A DNA stretch of 64,000 nucleotides from Paenibacillus methanolicus (GCF_008124765.1 NZ_VNHS01000001.1:1054001-1118000), one strand, 5' to 3'. Positions 52,872 through 62,545 are shown, counted from the stretch's first letter. The notes: a model not told the origin generated them from the sequence alone. A program made the numbers and translations.

Positions 52872-55800
52872 TTACTCGCCTTGAGCAGCCGGTTTCGTCG
52901 CGAGCTCGGCAATGCGCTCGGCGGACAAGGCTTCTTTGAACACGTACAGCTCGTCGATCATGCCTTGGTACGGCGTATCCCAGAAGTTCACGCCAAGACC
53001 GAACGATGCGGCGTTGGCGGAGAACAGATTCGGGAAGCCCGTACCTTCATACTTCTGCACGCCGTCCACATAAACTTTCAACGCTCCCGAATCGACCGTG
53101 AAAGCAACATGATGCCACTCGTTCAGCGGAATTCTGGATTTCGTCGTTCCGTCGATATACGGACTGCTTCCCGACCACAGCATCGTGTTATTATCCCAAG
53201 CGCTTGGTACGAGCGACAGCCAGTTGCTGGTAGTACCGCCGAAGAACGTCGTCGTGTGCTGCGTGTACGCTTTCGGATTCAGCCACATGGACACCGTGTA
53301 CTTGTTGCCGGAAATCAATCCTGCCGGAAGCTTCACGCCCGCGCTGCCGTCGAAGACTGCCGCTTGGCCGGAGACGCCTTCGGCGTAGGTAATCGTGCCG
53401 CCCGTATTGTCCAGACGATTGCCCGTCATCGTACCGTCTGCGGACTTGCCGGCGGCATCCTTCAAATTGTCCTCGAAGGCGTAGTGGGCGCTCAACCGGT
53501 AATTCGGGTCGTAAGGCGCGACCGTGACTTGGAACGTCTTCGTGGCGGTCTTCTCGCCTTTCTTGATCGTAGCCGTCAACGTCGCGTTCACGGTTGCCGC
53601 GCCTTCCGCCGGCTGATGGATGACGCCATTGGCTTCGATGACCGAATCGTCGGACGTCGCCCATGCGATCTCGGCCCCGCGCGCGCCGACCGCCGGAAGC
53701 GCTACATTGTCCATGACATGCGAAGTATCGCCGAGCGTAAGCGCGCTCGTGACGTTCGCGACAAGCTGGTTGTCGGAGATGCTCGGCTGCTGGATGCCCC
53801 ATGCGCTCACGCCCTCACCCGAGATCGCGGTGAACGTCATCGTCTCGCGCTGCTGGAATTCATCCCAACCGCGGACGAACACGCCTTCATAGCTGACTTT
53901 GCCTGCCGTGATCGTCGCGCGGTAGCCGTCCTTCAGCTCCCATGTGCCTTGAACCGCGCCGGATAACGTATGGTCGGCATTCAAGCGGATGTCCACGGAA
54001 TTCGCGATATCGCCCGAATACGTTAAGCCGTGGTTGACGAATTTGTAATCGCCCGGAATCAACTGTTCGCTAACCGTCTGCGCTTTCTCTCCCGTATAAC
54101 GGGTCGGCGCGACGACGAGCCAGCCGTCCTTGTTCATGAACATCTGATGCACGCGAAGCTCGTGGAACTCGCCCTTTTGCGGGAACCGCGTATGGAAGAA
54201 CAAGAAATATTTGCCCGCCGTCTCGTCGTAATAGACCGAGTTGTGACCGGAGGAGACGTAGCCGTAGCCAAGACCCAGATCCGGATCGCCGATCTCCCGC
54301 ATGAACTGGAAATTGCCGATCATTTTGGCGCCGTATGCCGCGTTGTCGGTCCTGTCGTCAGGCAGTACCGCAGGCTGCTCGTCCGTATCCACGTAAGGAC
54401 CATCGGGGTTCGCCGAGCGGAATTGGCGCATGTTGTAGCCGCCGGTCGCGCCGAGCCAGCCGTACGTGACGTTCAAGTAATAATACTTCGTGGCTTCGTC
54501 GTACACGATGAACGGGCCTTCGCCGGACTTGAAGTAGCCGCCCGCGATTTTCGTGCCGAAGTAGCGGTCGATCATGCGGCCGTCCGCGGTGACGCCGTCC
54601 GTCTTCGGATAGATGGCCTTGCCCGTCGCCGGATCGATCTCCAGCAAGAAGATACCGCCCGACCAGGAGCCGTACGTCATCCACAGCTTGCCTTCCGCGT
54701 CCTTGAGAATCGTCGCGTCGATCGCGTTCGGATAGTCCTTGTTGTTGAAGGTGCCGTCGGCGTTGAACCAATTCGCGTTCTCGCCGTCCAGCTTTTGCGC
54801 GTCGATCAAGGATTTGATGTTCGTGTTATCCCACTTCTTGTCGACGTTGCTGTTCGCGTCTTTGGCCGAATCGCGGGTAAAGCCGGAATAGACGAGCGTA
54901 TCGGCATAGATATAAGGACCTTCGATCGTCTTCGATACGGCCAGGCCGATCGCCGAGCGAATGTACGTCGAAGATGCGCTGTAATACAACATGTATGCGC
55001 CCTTCGAGCCGTCCGCGTGCACGTAATCTTCGTTCCAATATACGTCCGGCGCCCATACGGCGAAGCCGCCTTTGCTGTCGGCGTCGTTCTCGCCCGCCCA
55101 TTTGAACGAACCTGCGAGATTGCTGGACAGATCGCCGAAGACCACGTTGTTCGGCGTCGTGTAGCCGTTCGTGAAGGTGGTCCAGTTCAACAGGTCGGTC
55201 GACTTGGCCGCTTCGATATGCGAGCCGAATACATAGTAGGTATTCCCGTTCTTGATCACCGACGGATCATGCACGGACACGTTGCCGAAGGTCGGTCCGG
55301 CCGGCGTCGTTGGCGTCGGCGCGCTCGTGCCGGTCGAAGTCGTCGTTGGCGGCACGACCGGCGTCCCGTTTTCGTCCTTGCGGACAACCCGCTTATCGGT
55401 CGATTCGATCTTGCCTTTGCCGGTGACCGCTATTTCCTTATCGACATTAATCTCCAGACCGTTGATCGCCGCATTCTCCCCTATGCTGAGCGCCGCTGCG
55501 CCATCCAGCACGAGCTTGTTGATTCGTCCGCTGGCTAGATCAAGGTTCGGCGACGATTGCGACAGTACCTTGACCTGTTCGAATTCGCCGCTGAATTGCA
55601 CGGAAGACTTCTCCGGCAGCAATGGACCGAGTTCGACGGATTTGAAGCCGCCTTTGGCTTGCGTGCCTTCCTCTTCCAGCTTCGCGCCGGACGAGAGTTT
55701 CGTGCTGTCAACGGAAGTGCCGCCCTTGCTCGCGATTCTGATCTTGCCGTCCGCCTTGCCGACGTTCAGCGATTCGATGGAAGCGTCTTCAAGCGTGACC

Positions 55801-56621
55801 GTGTGCTCGCCGCCGCCCGTGACGTAAACCTCGCCTTCGACTTTGACGTTATCCAGCGTCACGTCGCCGTCGCCCACGCCTTCGGTAATATACAGATTGC
55901 CCTTCACCGTCGTATCGCGCAGCGTCACGCCGTCTTGGCTAATCACCGCGTTGCGGGTGTCCAGCTCGCCGAACTCGCCTGCCGTATTCAGCACCGAGCC
56001 GGCCAGCTCGCGGAGCATGACGACCGCTTCCGCCCTGCTGAGCAGATTGGCGGGTTTGAACGTGCCATCCGGGAAGCCTTTGATGTAGCCTTCGCCCGCG
56101 AGCGCTTGTACGGCCGATTGGCTCCACGCCGGCAGCGCTGCCGCATCCTTGAACGATACCGCCTTGTCCGATCCGGCTTGCAGCGAGAATACGCGCGCGA
56201 GCATGGCCGCGGCTTCCGCTCTCGTCATCGTCGCGTTCGGGCGGACGCGTCCTTGATCGTCGCCTTCCAGGTAGCCTGCAGCAAACGCTTTCATAATTTC
56301 CTTATAAAAGAAGTCGCTCTCCTTCAAGTCGGCGAACGTCGCCGAGCCGGCTGCCGTGAATCGGAACGCGCGGTTGACCAGTGTCGCGAACTCCGCCCTC
56401 GTTATCGTTTGATCCGGCTTGTATTGCCCTTCGCCGTAACCGTTCACCAGTCCGCTGGCGGCCCATTCCGCGAATTCCTTCTCCGCCCAATGTCCGGCAA
56501 TATCGCTCTTGGCGGCAGGCTGCGAGGTCTGCGACGCCGTCTCCGAAGCCATCGCCGTTCCCGGCAGCAGCATCGTCATCGCGACCGTTGCGGCCGCGTA
56601 TTTTTTCATTTTCGATTTCAT
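52872..56621 (-). CDS. Surface-anchored SLH-GH43 endo-arabinanase with LamG domain, 1249 aa
   Basis: Domain order: signal peptide (to ~26); three SLH repeats (~38-205; IAGHWAEKEF, FADLKESDFF, FKPANLLSRAEAVVML); a beta-rich repetitive spacer (~215-425); a Pro/Thr linker (~430-447); a GH43 five-bladed propeller (~448-780); a beta-barrel module; an Ig-like domain; and a C-terminal LamG domain (~1050-1240). GH43 residues are intact: base Asp452 (VHDPS), Asp635 (DATILKD) and acid Glu701 (SGEGPF). The similarity is to Abn2-type alpha-1,5-arabinanases. It should degrade arabinan at the cell surface while bound to secondary wall polymer. Confidence 0.88.
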   Translation of the reverse strand: MKSKMKKYAAATVAMTMLLPGTAMASETASQTSQPAAKSDIAGHWAEKEFAEWAASGLVNGYGEGQYKPDQTITRAEFATLVNRAFRFTAAGSATFADLKESDFFYKEIMKAFAAGYLEGDDQGRVRPNATMTRAEAAAMLARVFSLQAGSDKAVSFKDAAALPAWSQSAVQALAGEGYIKGFPDGTFKPANLLSRAEAVVMLRELAGSVLNTAGEFGELDTRNAVISQDGVTLRDTTVKGNLYITEGVGDGDVTLDNVKVEGEVYVTGGGEHTVTLEDASIESLNVGKADGKIRIASKGGTSVDSTKLSSGAKLEEEGTQAKGGFKSVELGPLLPEKSSVQFSGEFEQVKVLSQSSPNLDLASGRINKLVLDGAAALSIGENAAINGLEINVDKEIAVTGKGKIESTDKRVVRKDENGTPVVPPTTTSTGTSAPTPTTPAGPTFGNVSVHDPSVIKNGNTYYVFGSHIEAAKSTDLLNWTTFTNGYTTPNNVVFGDLSSNLAGSFKWAGENDADSKGGFAVWAPDVYWNEDYVHADGSKGAYMLYYSASSTYIRSAIGLAVSKTIEGPYIYADTLVYSGFTRDSAKDANSNVDKKWDNTNIKSLIDAQKLDGENANWFNADGTFNNKDYPNAIDATILKDAEGKLWMTYGSWSGGIFLLEIDPATGKAIYPKTDGVTADGRMIDRYFGTKIAGGYFKSGEGPFIVYDEATKYYYLNVTYGWLGATGGYNMRQFRSANPDGPYVDTDEQPAVLPDDRTDNAAYGAKMIGNFQFMREIGDPDLGLGYGYVSSGHNSVYYDETAGKYFLFFHTRFPQKGEFHELRVHQMFMNKDGWLVVAPTRYTGEKAQTVSEQLIPGDYKFVNHGLTYSGDIANSVDIRLNADHTLSGAVQGTWELKDGYRATITAGKVSYEGVFVRGWDEFQQRETMTFTAISGEGVSAWGIQQPSISDNQLVANVTSALTLGDTSHVMDNVALPAVGARGAEIAWATSDDSVIEANGVIHQPAEGAATVNATLTATIKKGEKTATKTFQVTVAPYDPNYRLSAHYAFEDNLKDAAGKSADGTMTGNRLDNTGGTITYAEGVSGQAAVFDGSAGVKLPAGLISGNKYTVSMWLNPKAYTQHTTTFFGGTTSNWLSLVPSAWDNNTMLWSGSSPYIDGTTKSRIPLNEWHHVAFTVDSGALKVYVDGVQKYEGTGFPNLFSANAASFGLGVNFWDTPYQGMIDELYVFKEALSAERIAELATKPAAQGE

Positions 56622-56720
56622 CCGTTCGCGTCTCCTTTTGATGTCGAATGGCGATCTTGGGGTTGAAACGATTGCCTGCTCGCACCTCCCGCCCGGCTGG
56701 CATAGCCTCTACTTAAATTA

Positions 56721-56743
56721 ATGTTTATATTATCTATAAACAT
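56721..56743. promoter_or_regulatory. Inverted repeat in the arabinanase leader
   Basis: ATGTTTATA / TATAAACAT, perfect 9-bp arms with a 5-bp spacer, just downstream of the predicted transcription start. Candidate operator. Confidence 0.45.
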
Positions 56744-56760
56744 ATTTATTATCTAATAGA

Positions 56761-56790
56761 ATAGTAACTGTAAGCGCTTATCAAAGTCAA
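56761..56790 (-). promoter_or_regulatory. Arabinanase promoter with cre-like site in the spacer
   Basis: Minus strand: -35 TTGACT (56785-56790), 18-bp spacer, -10 TACTAT (56761-56766). The spacer contains TGTAAGCGCTTATC (56769-56782, plus strand), a palindromic cre-like core. This suggests CcpA repression by good carbon sources. Confidence 0.55.
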
Positions 56791-57073
56791 TAACATGTCG
56801 AAAAGTTTTTGTAGCGTTTTCATTAATCTTTACGCAATTTCATTAATGTTAAAGGCGCAAAGCGATTCCGGCCGTAACTTTAGCCAAGATGTAAAAAAGT
56901 ACGCTGCTTTCATGAATACTTATCATTCACCGCGAGAAAGAAATGATAGAATGTGCTTACTTATACGAGATTTGCCCTTTATTTGAGACGTATAAGTGCG
57001 AGTTCAAAAAGTCGGCATTGTCGACTATTTTTCGAACTGCCTCAAAAAAATACCGAGTATGGGAGGAAAATTA

Positions 57074-59467
57074 ATGTTGATTTCCAATCGAAAAGCCCGG
57101 GGGTATTTCGCGATCGCGCTATCGGCTCAGGTAGCCCTGGCGGCGCTGCTGCCCTTCTCCGTCCCCGCGATGGCCGAAGGCCCGGCTGATCCCGCCCCCG
57201 TCATCCAGCCCGTCGGCACGGCGAACGGCAAAAAAGTGCTGTTCGACAATACCCACGCCCAGACCGCCGGCGCCGCGGACTGGGTCATCGACGGCGGCTT
57301 CTCGGATTTCGGCAACGCGCTGGCGAATAGCGGCTACTACGTGAAGGAATTGCGCAAGGCAAGCCCCATTACCCTCTCGGACTTGCAAGGCTATGACGTG
57401 TTCGTCATTCCCGAGGCCAACGTTCCGTACAAAACGAGCGAACAAGCCGCCATGGTGCAATACGTCCAGAGCGGCGGCAGCATCTTCTTCGTCTCCGACC
57501 ATTACAACGCCGACCGCAACAAGAACCGCTGGGACGCTTCCGAAGTGTTCAACGGTTACCGCCGCGGCGCTTGGTCGAACCCGGCCCAGGGCATGAGCGC
57601 GGAAGAAGCCGGCTCTGCGGTCATGCAAGGCGTCGCCAGTTCCGATTGGCTCGCGACGAACTTCGGCGTCCGGTTCCGCTACAACGCGATCGGCGACGTC
57701 GGCGCCACGAATATCGTCGCGCCCGCGCAGGCGTTCAACATTACGAACGGCGTGACCTCCGTCGCGATGCATGCCGGCTCCACGCTTGCCATCATCGATC
57801 CGAATAAAGCGAAGGGCATCGTCTACCTGCCGTCCACTACCGCCAAGTGGGGCAACGCCGTCGACCAAGGCGTCTATGCGGGCGGCGGAGTCGCAGAAGG
57901 TCCTTACGTCGCCGTATCAAAGTTCGGCGCGGGCAAAGCCGGGTTCATCGGCGATTCTTCACCGGTTGAGGACGTGACGCCTAAGTATCTCCGGGAGGAG
58001 ACGGGCGGCACGAAAACGACTTACGACGGCTTCAAGGAAGCAAGCGACGCGAAACTGCTCGTGAATATGGTGAACTGGCTGGCGACGCCGGAGAGCTATA
58101 CGTCGCTGAATCAAGTGTCGGGACTGACGCTCGATCAGCCTACGCCGCTCCTGTCGATCGAGACGCCGCAGACGTCGACCGAACCGCAATCCGAGCCATG
58201 GGCCGCTCCGGCAGCCGGGTACAAATGGTGGGATGCTTCCACATTCAAGTCCGGTTCTTACGGTTATGCTTCGAGCCCGGGCGGCGGAGGCGGCACCGGC
58301 ACGAACGTGTTCTTCTCGGAATACGTCGAAGGCAGCAGCAACAACAAAGCGATCGAAATTTACAACGGGTCCGGCGCGTCGATCAGCTTGAGCGGGTTTA
58401 CGATCGCGCAGTCGAACACGACGGCGACGATCAGCTTGACCGGCACGTTGGCCAGCGGCGGCACGTACGTGGTGGCGAACGCGAGCGCGTCCAGCGCGAT
58501 CTTGGCCAAAGCCAACTTGACCAGCTCCTCGCTAGCCTTCAACGGCGACGATGCCGTGACCTTGAAGCAGAACGGCACGACGATCGACGTCATCGGCACG
58601 GCCGGCTCGTCCTTCGGAACGGACAAGACCCTCGTGCGCAAAAGCTCGGTCGCCGCGGGCAGCACGTCGTATGTCGCGACGCAGTGGGATGCGTACGCTG
58701 CCGATACGATTACGTATCTCGGGTCGCACGCGGGCGGTTCGTCGAACGCGGCTCCCACCGTCGCCACGCCGATCGCGGACCGTTCCGCCGCGGCGGGCAG
58801 CGGCTCGTTCGCCGTCGATGCTGCGGGCACGTTCCAGGACGCGAACGGCGATGCGATCACGCTTACGGCGGCGTCGAGCAATTCGTCCGTCGCCACCGTC
58901 TCGGTAAGCGGCAAGACGCTGACCGTCACGCCGGTCGCGGCCGGTTCGGCCACGATTACGGTGACCGCGGGCGACGGCAAGGGCGGCACGGCCAGCGATG
59001 CATTCAACGTCACGGTCACGAGCGCCACCGCCGCTTCGCTGTCCGAATCGTTCGATAGCGGGAGCAAGACCGCTTACACCGCAGGCAGCGTGACGCTTGG
59101 CAGCGGTGCCTGGTATTTCGACAACGCGCTGATCGGCAACTCGACTTCCGATCGGAAGAACGGCACCCAATCTGCGCGGGTGAGAGCCGCAGGCTCCATC
59201 GCAATGAGCTTCAACGCCGCCAAAGCCGTCAGCGTCAAAGTAAAACACGCCAACTTCGGAACGGATACCGGCGCGACGTGGAAACTGCAGAAGTCGGTCA
59301 ACAACGGCTCGACCTGGACGGACGTATCCGTCTCTTACAACAGCACGTCCACCTTGACGGAACAGACCATCGCCGTTAACGAAACCGGTGCGGTGCGATT
59401 CCGAATCCTTGTCGCCGGGACGTCCGGCAGCCGTTTGAATTTCGATGATTTCCAGATCGTGAACTAA
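57074..59467 (+). CDS. Large secreted protein: GATase-like/DUF4350-type domain, lamin-tail domain, Ig-like domain, 797 aa
   Basis: The start at 57074 has GGGAGG 7 nt upstream. A signal peptide ends near VPAMA (residue ~37). The N-terminal ~330 residues resemble a GATase/DUF4350-like fold (KVLFDNTHAQTAGAADWVID, GYDVFVIPEANVPY, YVQSGGSIFFVSDHYN). After a Gly-rich hinge comes a lamin-tail-like domain (FFSEYVEGSSNNKAIEIYNGSG), an Ig/cadherin-like repeat (ITVTAGDGKGGTASDAFNVTV) and a C-terminal beta-sandwich often seen on extracellular nucleases. No catalytic nuclease motif was recognised. It is divergent from the arabinanase. Confidence 0.75.
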   Translation: MLISNRKARGYFAIALSAQVALAALLPFSVPAMAEGPADPAPVIQPVGTANGKKVLFDNTHAQTAGAADWVIDGGFSDFGNALANSGYYVKELRKASPITLSDLQGYDVFVIPEANVPYKTSEQAAMVQYVQSGGSIFFVSDHYNADRNKNRWDASEVFNGYRRGAWSNPAQGMSAEEAGSAVMQGVASSDWLATNFGVRFRYNAIGDVGATNIVAPAQAFNITNGVTSVAMHAGSTLAIIDPNKAKGIVYLPSTTAKWGNAVDQGVYAGGGVAEGPYVAVSKFGAGKAGFIGDSSPVEDVTPKYLREETGGTKTTYDGFKEASDAKLLVNMVNWLATPESYTSLNQVSGLTLDQPTPLLSIETPQTSTEPQSEPWAAPAAGYKWWDASTFKSGSYGYASSPGGGGGTGTNVFFSEYVEGSSNNKAIEIYNGSGASISLSGFTIAQSNTTATISLTGTLASGGTYVVANASASSAILAKANLTSSSLAFNGDDAVTLKQNGTTIDVIGTAGSSFGTDKTLVRKSSVAAGSTSYVATQWDAYAADTITYLGSHAGGSSNAAPTVATPIADRSAAAGSGSFAVDAAGTFQDANGDAITLTAASSNSSVATVSVSGKTLTVTPVAAGSATITVTAGDGKGGTASDAFNVTVTSATAASLSESFDSGSKTAYTAGSVTLGSGAWYFDNALIGNSTSDRKNGTQSARVRAAGSIAMSFNAAKAVSVKVKHANFGTDTGATWKLQKSVNNGSTWTDVSVSYNSTSTLTEQTIAVNETGAVRFRILVAGTSGSRLNFDDFQIVN

Positions 59468-59488
59468 CGTACATTGCTTATGAAAATA

Positions 59489-59533
59489 AAGCCGCCCCGC
59501 TGGTCATGGCAACCATGACCAGCGGGGCGGCTT
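59489..59533 (+). terminator. Exceptionally long perfect terminator hairpin
   Basis: A perfect 21-bp GC-rich stem (59489-59509 / 59513-59533) with a 3-nt loop. The T tract is short (TTCATTC). It also lies just after the stop codon of the minus-strand gene, so it may act in both directions. Confidence 0.75.
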
Positions 59534-59537
59534 CATT

Positions 59538-59909
59538 CTATGAAGGATCGTAAATGATGTCTTCCAAGCGCTCCGACAATTCGACCGGGATTCGATAGCC
59601 GACATTCGTGTTCTCGAGCCGAACGAGCAATCCGGTTTGCTCATCCTCGGTTCGATGAATGTTCAAGTGGAACCCGCGAGAGTTTCCGTTAACCAATCTA
59701 ACCGTCATTAGAAAATAAGCGCCATAGTCGATGGCGCCGGACATTTCCTCCGCCCCGTTAACCGCTCGCGCGAATGTCTCGATCGAATCTTCGTCGTCGA
59801 ATAAGCGCTCTGCGAACGGCTTTCGGCCAAGGACTTCGCCAAGGTAATCCAGACACGCTCGTGCCGGTGCCAGCAACCTGCGAATTGTTCCTTGCTTTAG
59901 GCGCGGCAA
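59538..59909 (-). CDS. Small protein of unknown function, 123 aa
   Basis: A plausible soluble alpha/beta protein (SIETFARAVNGAEEMSGAIDYGAYF, then LLVRLENTNVGYRI and ELSERLEDIIYDPS) with the feel of a YhfM-like domain, but I cannot assign a family. The TTG at 59909 has AAGGGG 8 nt upstream; a GTG at 59918 overlaps that site. The binding site lies in the 3' arm of the hairpin that ends rpiA transcription, so read-through mRNA would hide it. Expression is therefore uncertain. Confidence 0.5.
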   Translation of the reverse strand: MPRLKQGTIRRLLAPARACLDYLGEVLGRKPFAERLFDDEDSIETFARAVNGAEEMSGAIDYGAYFLMTVRLVNGNSRGFHLNIHRTEDEQTGLLVRLENTNVGYRIPVELSERLEDIIYDPS

Positions 59910-59912
59910 CGT

Positions 59913-59953
59913 AAACACCCCTTGAATGGTTCAACTCCATTCAGGGGGTGTTT
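59913..59953 (-). terminator. rpiA terminator overlapping the next gene's ribosome binding site
   Basis: A 17-bp stem with one G-T pair (59913-59929 / 59937-59953), loop of 7 nt. On the minus strand the 3' arm contains AAGGGG, the ribosome binding site of the gene ending at 59538. Confidence 0.7.
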
Positions 59954-59982
59954 GCTTGCCGTCAGATGCCAGCCGCCGCCGC

Positions 59983-60657
59983 TTATCGCGCAGGCGCCAG
60001 CTCGCGAATCGCGCCGTCCTCTTGCCCGACGAACAACTTGTCCGCCATGCCGATGAACAGGCCATGTTCGACGACGCCCGGAATACCGTGCAGCGCCAAC
60101 CCTAATGCCTTCACGTGCTCGATCGCGCCGAAATGGCAGTCGACGATCAAATTGCCATTGTCCGTCCGGAACGCGCCGCCGTCCTTCTGCCGGATGACCG
60201 GCTCGCAGCCGAGCGCGGCCAGCTTGCGCAGCGTCAGCTCGTACGCGAACGGCACGATCTCGACCGGCAGCGGGAATTTGCCCAACCGCTCGACGACTTT
60301 GCTCGCATCGGCGATGATGATCAGCCGCTTGCTCGACGCCGCGACGATCTTCTCGCGCAGCAGCGCTCCGCCTCCGCCTTTAATCAGGTGAAGCTCTCCG
60401 TCCGCTTCGTCGGCGCCGTCGATCGTGACGTCGATCGTCTCGATCTCCGCGAACGGCACGATCGGAATATGCAGCGACACCGCGAGTTCCTCGGACTGCA
60501 CGGACGTCGCCACCGCGCGAATTCGCAGCCCCTCGGCGACTCTTCGGCCGATTTCCACGATCGCGTAATAAGCCGTCGAACCGGTTCCGAGTCCAACGAC
60601 CATGCCGTCTTCGATTTCCTTCACGGCTTCCACTGCCGCCAAACGTTTCGATTCCAC
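59983..60657 (-). CDS. rpiA: Ribose-5-phosphate isomerase A, 224 aa
   Basis: Full-length RpiA: phosphate loop GLGTGSTA (~23-30), DGADEAD (~81-87), the KGGGGALLREK motif with the catalytic Glu and Lys, and C-terminal PGVVEHGLFIG. It interconverts ribose-5-phosphate and ribulose-5-phosphate in the pentose phosphate pathway, in the cytoplasm. GTG start at 60657 with GGGAGGAAA upstream. It is 25 bp behind the TVP38-type gene and probably co-transcribed with it. Confidence 0.96.
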   Translation of the reverse strand: MESKRLAAVEAVKEIEDGMVVGLGTGSTAYYAIVEIGRRVAEGLRIRAVATSVQSEELAVSLHIPIVPFAEIETIDVTIDGADEADGELHLIKGGGGALLREKIVAASSKRLIIIADASKVVERLGKFPLPVEIVPFAYELTLRKLAALGCEPVIRQKDGGAFRTDNGNLIVDCHFGAIEHVKALGLALHGIPGVVEHGLFIGMADKLFVGQEDGAIRELAPAR

Positions 60658-60681
60658 TTGCGCTTTCCTCCCTATATCTCG

Positions 60682-61320
60682 TTACGATCCCTTTATTCTA
60701 CCTCGTCTTCGGCGACGAAGCCAGAGAAAAGGCAGCAGCGCGAAAAGCAGCACGAGCAGAAGTGCCAGTAACAGCGCCGGTCCGAACCCTCGGCCGAGCC
60801 GGTCGCCCAGCAGACTATAGGCGATCGTGACCGGCGCCGTGCCGATTACCGTCGCGCCGATGTAAGGCGTGAATCGCACGGACGACAAGCCCGCGGCTAC
60901 GCTCGTCACGTCGAACGGGACGACCGGGATGAGCCTCAGCGTGAAGACCGTCAGGAAACCGCGCTTCTCCAGACGCTCCCGCCACTCCAGGATACGGCCG
61001 GTCGGCGCGCGGAATAGACGGCCGCCGAACTTGCGAGCCAGGACGAACACGAGTATGGAATCGCACGTAAACCCGATCATCGTGTAAACGGTGCCCAAGA
61101 CCGGCCCGAAGGCGAGCCCGCCCGCCAAGCACAACACGGTCGCGGGGAAGAACAGCAGCGGACGAATCGTGTAAACGATGATATAGATGAGCGGCGACCA
61201 AGCGCCGAAGGACAGGATGTAGCGCTTTACGCCTTCCGGCGAGAAATGAAAATAACGGTGATTCAGCAGCCACAGCGCGGCGGCGATCATTAGGAACGCC
61301 GCCGCTTTGACGATTTTCAT
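60682..61320 (-). CDS. TVP38/TMEM64-family (DedA-like) membrane protein, 212 aa
   Basis: Five to six hydrophobic segments with the SNARE-associated/VTT landmarks RPLLFFPATVLCLAGGLAFG, FGGRLF and LRLIPVVPFDVTSVAAGL. The C-terminus is very basic (LWLRRRRRGRIKGS). Family members are implicated in lipid carrier or phospholipid scrambling across the membrane. GGGAG precedes the ATG. Confidence 0.9.
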   Translation of the reverse strand: MKIVKAAAFLMIAAALWLLNHRYFHFSPEGVKRYILSFGAWSPLIYIIVYTIRPLLFFPATVLCLAGGLAFGPVLGTVYTMIGFTCDSILVFVLARKFGGRLFRAPTGRILEWRERLEKRGFLTVFTLRLIPVVPFDVTSVAAGLSSVRFTPYIGATVIGTAPVTIAYSLLGDRLGRGFGPALLLALLLVLLFALLPFLWLRRRRRGRIKGS

Positions 61321-61411
61321 GTTGCCGCTCCCATCGGTTCAAGATCGACTAGTCCTTCATATCGTTCCCAACCTAGCGGGCATCTAACGGGAGCGGCGGA
61401 ATTTCAAGCGA

Positions 61412-62347
61412 TCAGATCGGCACGTTGGCCGCGCGGAATTGCTCGACTTCTTTCGTCAACTTGTAGTCATGGTCTTTCAGCACGTCCATGAACGCGCTCA
61501 AGTTGTCCACGTATTCGCCGTCTGCCGAGCCGAGCGATTCCAACGCCTTCGCATAACCAGTCTTGGCCGCTTCGCGCATCGCCTTCGTGTCGTCATCGAA
61601 TAGAGGCGTGTTGTTCGCCCCGTAGAACGTGATCACGTTGTAGATGTTGAACAGCCCGCTCACCTGCGCCGTACGGATCGACTTCGGATACTGCTTCAGG
61701 AATTGCTCCGCGGCCGCGGCCCGCTCCGCCAGCTGGTCGTAGCCGATGGCGAGCGCCCCGTCGTTCATCGTCCGAGCATCGGATTCCGCGGCCCGCACCT
61801 TGAAGTAATCCCGGATCTCATTCGTCAAGCGCGCGGAATACTTGTTGAAAGTCGCATAGTTCGCAACGATGTAATACATCCCTTCGCCCGTCTCCAGCTT
61901 ATAGCCGCTGTTGCGCGTCTGCGTCAGCAGCGCCTTGAGCTTCGCATCCTTCGTCTTCGCGATCAGCGAGCTCAACGTGTCGCCATTCTTATAGATGGCG
62001 CCGATCGCTTCCTGCATAGCTGCCGGCTCGAAGCGAAGCTGCGTGACGTTCAGCTGCTTGCTGATCGCTTCTTCCAGATGCAGCGCCATGTTCGTCGTCT
62101 GCGCGATGGTCAGCCGGTCGAGATTCGCGTACAAATACGCGCTCGCCTGCGGCAATCCGCCCTTCTGCTCGAGCAGCTCCTCGAATTTGGCGATTACGCC
62201 CGCGTTCATGCGCGAGTCGGTCGCGGCCGGCGCCGGACTCGGAGCAGTCGCGGCCGCGGCCGTGACTGCTCCTGCGGAGGAGGCCAGCATCAGCAAGGCG
62301 CATGCGGCGATAGCCGTCGTTCGGACCGTACGTATCGTGTTCATCAC
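61412..62347 (-). CDS. Secreted protein of unknown function, 311 aa
   Basis: A signal peptide (to about AVTAAAA, residue ~32) and an Ala/Pro linker precede an all-helical domain (~45-311) without cysteines. GTG (62347) and ATG (62344) are alternative starts, with GGGAG 9 nt before the GTG. I do not recognise a family; charged helices such as RLTNEIRDYFKVRAAESDAR suggest a helical bundle in the cell-wall space. It lies on the same strand, 92 bp upstream of the TVP38-type gene. Confidence 0.75.
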   Translation of the reverse strand: MMNTIRTVRTTAIAACALLMLASSAGAVTAAAATAPSPAPAATDSRMNAGVIAKFEELLEQKGGLPQASAYLYANLDRLTIAQTTNMALHLEEAISKQLNVTQLRFEPAAMQEAIGAIYKNGDTLSSLIAKTKDAKLKALLTQTRNSGYKLETGEGMYYIVANYATFNKYSARLTNEIRDYFKVRAAESDARTMNDGALAIGYDQLAERAAAAEQFLKQYPKSIRTAQVSGLFNIYNVITFYGANNTPLFDDDTKAMREAAKTGYAKALESLGSADGEYVDNLSAFMDVLKDHDYKLTKEVEQFRAANVPI

Positions 62348-62545
62348 GTGTATCGTCTCCCTTGAATTCGCGTTATGGGTGGTACGTGTTCATAAAACTA
62401 GTGTAACGGCGGAATGCGTCGAGAAGGCAACGCGATTGTTTCGAACCTGTAAATTCCGAGTTCGAACGGCCGTCCCCCTACCTTCAATCTACTTGTACAC
62501 CTATGCCCGCCAGGCCAACCAGCCCCCTCGCGAATGCGAATATCA

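Noticed and set aside
54030-55538. 502-codon open frame on the plus strand
   Set aside because: Antisense to the GH43 domain; composition is typical of a GC-rich shadow frame.
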